Below the pieces are notes generated by a model. That model was given only the letters and a program-made list of their open reading frames with translations. It was not told where the DNA came from and ran no database searches. A program made the translations under genes and the position numbers. From positions 85,339 to 149,338 of the forward strand of contig NZ_VOXD01000013.1 in NCBI RefSeq assembly GCF_008014675.1: a stretch of 64,000 nucleotides of DNA. The letters run 5' to 3'. The DNA is from Neolewinella aurantiaca. Lineage in GTDB: Bacteria > Bacteroidota > Bacteroidia > Chitinophagales > Saprospiraceae. Below, piece by piece: positions 61,795-64,000 of this stretch (within the stretch, counting starts at the first letter, position 1; every line of letters starts with the position of its first letter).

Positions 61795-62658
61795 TCAACC
61801 TTCTTTTTCGCTCTTATTGATGTATTCCACCACGATTGCGGGCACGAAATCGCCCGTAAGGCTGTGGCCACGCCCCTTTGTGGTTACAATTTCTGCTCCC
61901 TGCCAGTTGGTGTACATCTTCCTTGCGCCATCGATGGGGGCTACGTCATCGTCTTCATCATGAATGATCAGGCCTTTCACCTCTACGTTCTTAACGAACT
62001 CGGTGAAGTTTATGTCGGCAAAGCGGTGGTCCATATGACGGTAAAACTGGTGTTCGATACCGTACTTGACCCGGTCGTTGGCCCCAACGAGCTGACAGAA
62101 CTTATCGATGAAGTTTTCCAGTAAGCCAGGGACGGCCATACTTACAATGCGTTTGGGCGAAGAGCGGAATTCTTCTTTGCAGCAGTAGTAGATCGCGGCC
62201 ATGCCTCCGCCCGAATGGCCCACCCAGTAGTCGGGGGCGAAGCCCAGAGTTTTGAAATATTCGTCTATGACCTGACAGTACATGAAGACGTTGAACTTTT
62301 TGCCTTCGCTGCGGCCGTGGGCCGGCGCGTCGATGGCGTAGATGTCGAATCCGGCTTTCCGCATGGGTTCATACATCGCAAACCAGCGGGCGGAGGAACT
62401 CTCCCAGCCATGTAAGAGCAAAACCGAAGGGCCGTCTCCCGGCCAGTGATAACAGTGAATGTTCTGGTCTTCGAAGGTGAAATCCGATTGTTCGGCATCC
62501 TTAAGGAATTCATTCGTTCCGGGATCGTCTGCCAACCGACGAGGGTTGGTCAGGAAATAGTAGGCCATCTTACCGGCGCCACGCCGGTAAACCCTCGCTG
62601 TGCCGTTGAGCAAGCGCCGGAGGCCGCCCAGCATTAATTTTTCCTTATTCACCGCCAT
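61795..62658 (-). CDS. Alpha/beta hydrolase
   Basis: A 287-residue hydrolase from the ATG before AVNKEKLMLGGLRR. The oxyanion region is VLLLHGWESSSARW, the nucleophile elbow is GHSGGG (Ser near residue 149), the acid is probably Asp in IIHDEDDDVAP and the His is in TKGRGHS. DAPAHGRSEGK is typical of the lipase/esterase-like branch. The substrate is unknown. It is divergent from the MFS gene. Confidence 0.88.
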   Translation of the reverse strand: MAVNKEKLMLGGLRRLLNGTARVYRRGAGKMAYYFLTNPRRLADDPGTNEFLKDAEQSDFTFEDQNIHCYHWPGDGPSVLLLHGWESSSARWFAMYEPMRKAGFDIYAIDAPAHGRSEGKKFNVFMYCQVIDEYFKTLGFAPDYWVGHSGGGMAAIYYCCKEEFRSSPKRIVSMAVPGLLENFIDKFCQLVGANDRVKYGIEHQFYRHMDHRFADINFTEFVKNVEVKGLIIHDEDDDVAPIDGARKMYTNWQGAEIVTTKGRGHSLTGDFVPAIVVEYINKSEKEG

Positions 62659-62747
62659 AGTGTCAATTCGAAAAGTTGGCACAAACTTACGCCGAATGGC
62701 GGAACTTCCCATCGAAGGAGTGGGTTATGTGCTCTCAACACTAAAGA

Positions 62748-63890
62748 ATGAAGAGCTCACTACAAAGATTGCCAGTCAAAATTCTTGACCTCTATAAAAA
62801 GTCTTTTTCCGGCTTGCCCCGTAAAGTCTGGTTGCTTGCCCTGGTTCTTCTGGTTAACCGTAGTGGAGCTATGGTAGTAGCCTTTCTTTCGGTTTACCTG
62901 ATCGACAAGCAGGGCTATGCGCCTACAAAGGCGGGCTACGTAATGGCCGCATTCGGCTTTGGTGGGGTTCTTGGAAACTACCTGGGTGGGCTGATGAACG
63001 ATCGTTTTGGTTCGTGGCACATTCAGTTGTACAGTATGATTGGGGCCGGGGTGTTGAATATTTTGCTGGGTCAGGTCACCGAGTTCTGGCTTTTGTGCTT
63101 GCTGGCGTTCAGTATTTCTTTGTGGGCCGACGCCTTCCGGCCAGCAAACCGGGCGGCGATCGCGATTTATGCCCCGCCGGGCAAGCTTACCCAGGCTTAT
63201 GGTTTGCAGCGTATGGCGGTGAACCTCGGGTTCAGCATTGGCCCTGCCCTTGGGGGGTACCTGATTTACAATTATGGCTTCGAGCTCATGTTCTGGGGCG
63301 ATGGGCTTACTTTCCTGCTGGCAGCGCTCGTTTTTTACCTTGCTCTGCCCGCCGATGAAACTGCGAAACCCCTCGTTGCCCGGACGAAGAGTGAGTCCGC
63401 AGCGGTAATAGCGGAGCCCCTAACCGCCACTGCACCTGCGCCCCGTCGCCCCGGAGCAGATACGGCATCTACCCCCGCGCACAGGCAATTGTGGCTGCTT
63501 GCGTTCGTCTTGGCCAACATGGGCATTATGATGTGCTTTTTTCAGCTCTTTTCCACCTTCCCCGTTTACCTCAAAGAGTCCGGTTTGGATGAGCGGGCGA
63601 TCGGCTGGTTGTTTACGCTCAGTGGCATCGTCATCGTCGGGCTGGAGATGCCGACCCTCTACGCTGTGGAGCGGCGCTTCCGGCCGATCCCGGTTATGCT
63701 TGCCGGCTCGGGGCTCATCATCCTTTCGTACCTTCTTTTGCCAGGTATCGTAACGCTGGGCTTCCTGGCGGTACTGGGAATGATCATGATTCTGACCATC
63801 GGCGAAATCCTGTACATGCCGTTTACGAATACTTACGTCTCCACAATGGTCCGCTACGATTTTAGGCCGCTCGGGCACCAAAGACTTTAA
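62748..63890 (+). CDS. MFS transporter, apparently C-terminally shortened
   Basis: A 380-residue inner-membrane transporter of the drug-H+ antiporter-like class. Helices 1-6 lie in residues about 28-205 and a second bundle starts near 245. The helix 2-3 loop is GGLMNDRFGSW, a variant of the MFS signature. The protein stops after about ten helices: following LGMIMILTIGEILYMPFTNTYVSTM the frame ends VRYDFRPLGHQRL, with no homologue-like last two helices. A frameshift or recombination near 63850 is likely. The central loop (TAPAPRRPGA) is encoded by a copy of the 19-bp repeat. Confidence 0.75.
   Translation: MKSSLQRLPVKILDLYKKSFSGLPRKVWLLALVLLVNRSGAMVVAFLSVYLIDKQGYAPTKAGYVMAAFGFGGVLGNYLGGLMNDRFGSWHIQLYSMIGAGVLNILLGQVTEFWLLCLLAFSISLWADAFRPANRAAIAIYAPPGKLTQAYGLQRMAVNLGFSIGPALGGYLIYNYGFELMFWGDGLTFLLAALVFYLALPADETAKPLVARTKSESAAVIAEPLTATAPAPRRPGADTASTPAHRQLWLLAFVLANMGIMMCFFQLFSTFPVYLKESGLDERAIGWLFTLSGIVIVGLEMPTLYAVERRFRPIPVMLAGSGLIILSYLLLPGIVTLGFLAVLGMIMILTIGEILYMPFTNTYVSTMVRYDFRPLGHQRL
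63431..63454 (+). repeat. Dispersed 19-bp repeat, copy 22 (inside the MFS gene)
   Basis: Reads TGCACCTGCGCCCCGTCGCC, a longer variant, and encodes APAPRRPG in the loop between the two helix bundles. Confidence 0.6.
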
Positions 63891-63999
63891 GCTCTGCAAT
63901 TACCGCTTGCATTTTGGGCGTGTGTGGGTCGACACCACACTTGTCCAAAAGGTGATACGCTATGCGTTCGTTGCGATAGGCCGTCACGATATCAGACAT
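63862..63999 (-). CDS. Open frame at the right edge, unknown
   Basis: A minus-strand frame of at least 45 residues, starting MSDIVTAYRNERIAYHLLDKCGVDP and ending FGARAA-stop. It may continue beyond the window. It overlaps the last 29 bp of the shortened MFS gene in opposite orientation. I recognise no family. Confidence 0.35.
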   Translation of the reverse strand: MSDIVTAYRNERIAYHLLDKCGVDPHTPKMQAVIAELKVFGARAA

Positions 64000-64000
64000 C

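Noticed and set aside
61704..61800. TPP riboswitch upstream of thiL
   Set aside because: I looked for the CTGAGA and related conserved blocks and found none; the stretch is an octad array.

Overview
The window is a 64-kb piece of a Bacteroidota chromosome of moderate-high GC. The gene content fits the Saprospiria (Lewinella-like) lineage best, but that placement is an inference. Support comes from GLPGLI and DUF5723 proteins, a TamL-like BamA-family lipoprotein, the rimP-nusA-infB order, promoters with a TAnnTTTG -7 box, and few Shine-Dalgarno sites. I see no rRNA, CRISPR array, prophage or intact insertion sequence.

Layout. 1-1.8 kb: the end of a GH3-family gene and a sulfurtransferase. 2-7.2 kb: infB, nusA and rimP on the minus strand. 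7.2-12.2 kb: an SDR dehydrogenase, rhomboid protease, rbfA, and DUF2237, TauE and RDD proteins. 12.3-18.8 kb (plus strand): a two-component system, a DacB-type carboxypeptidase and a class A PBP. 18.8-20 kb: seven minus-strand tRNA genes (Cys, Ser, Trp, Phe, Ser, Pro, CAT). 20.3-32 kb: thrS, yceI, gnd, an AT-richer accessory segment (small Cys-rich secreted protein, GLPGLI protein, large outer-membrane receptor), rpiB and zwf. 32-41 kb: a GNAT-like protein, yqeY, a metal ABC importer pair without its permease, a lipoprotein/DUF5723 pair and a GMC oxidoreductase. 41-52 kb: purQ, lgt, a thioredoxin-like protein, yidD, a DUF5691-like protein, kynU, a MATE pump and gatA. 52-64 kb: a lipoprotein, an ABC exporter, a YdjM-like membrane protein, scpA, trmH, tamL, thiL, an alpha/beta hydrolase and a C-terminally shortened MFS gene.

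Most genes are housekeeping. gnd, rpiB and zwf belong to the pentose phosphate pathway. dacB and PBP1A remodel peptidoglycan. rimP, nusA, infB, rbfA, thrS, gatA and the tRNAs serve translation.

The unusual content is mostly between and inside genes. (1) Two tRNA genes carry a related 24-nt insertion at the same place in the T-loop; it can fold into two small hairpins and shows one compensatory base-pair change. (2) A 19-bp GC-rich repeat (consensus TGCACCTGCGGCCGCGCCC) occurs about 22 times, equally in both orientations, near gene starts and inside at least nine genes. (3) Degenerate tandem arrays of 7-bp (TAGnnnn) and 8-bp (GACTAACG-like) units lie at gene boundaries and often supply a stop codon or abut a promoter. 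(4) Small fold-back elements have terminal inverted repeats, and three have 9-bp flanking duplications. (5) The accessory segment between gnd and rpiB is flanked by a direct duplication of the rpiB 3' end.
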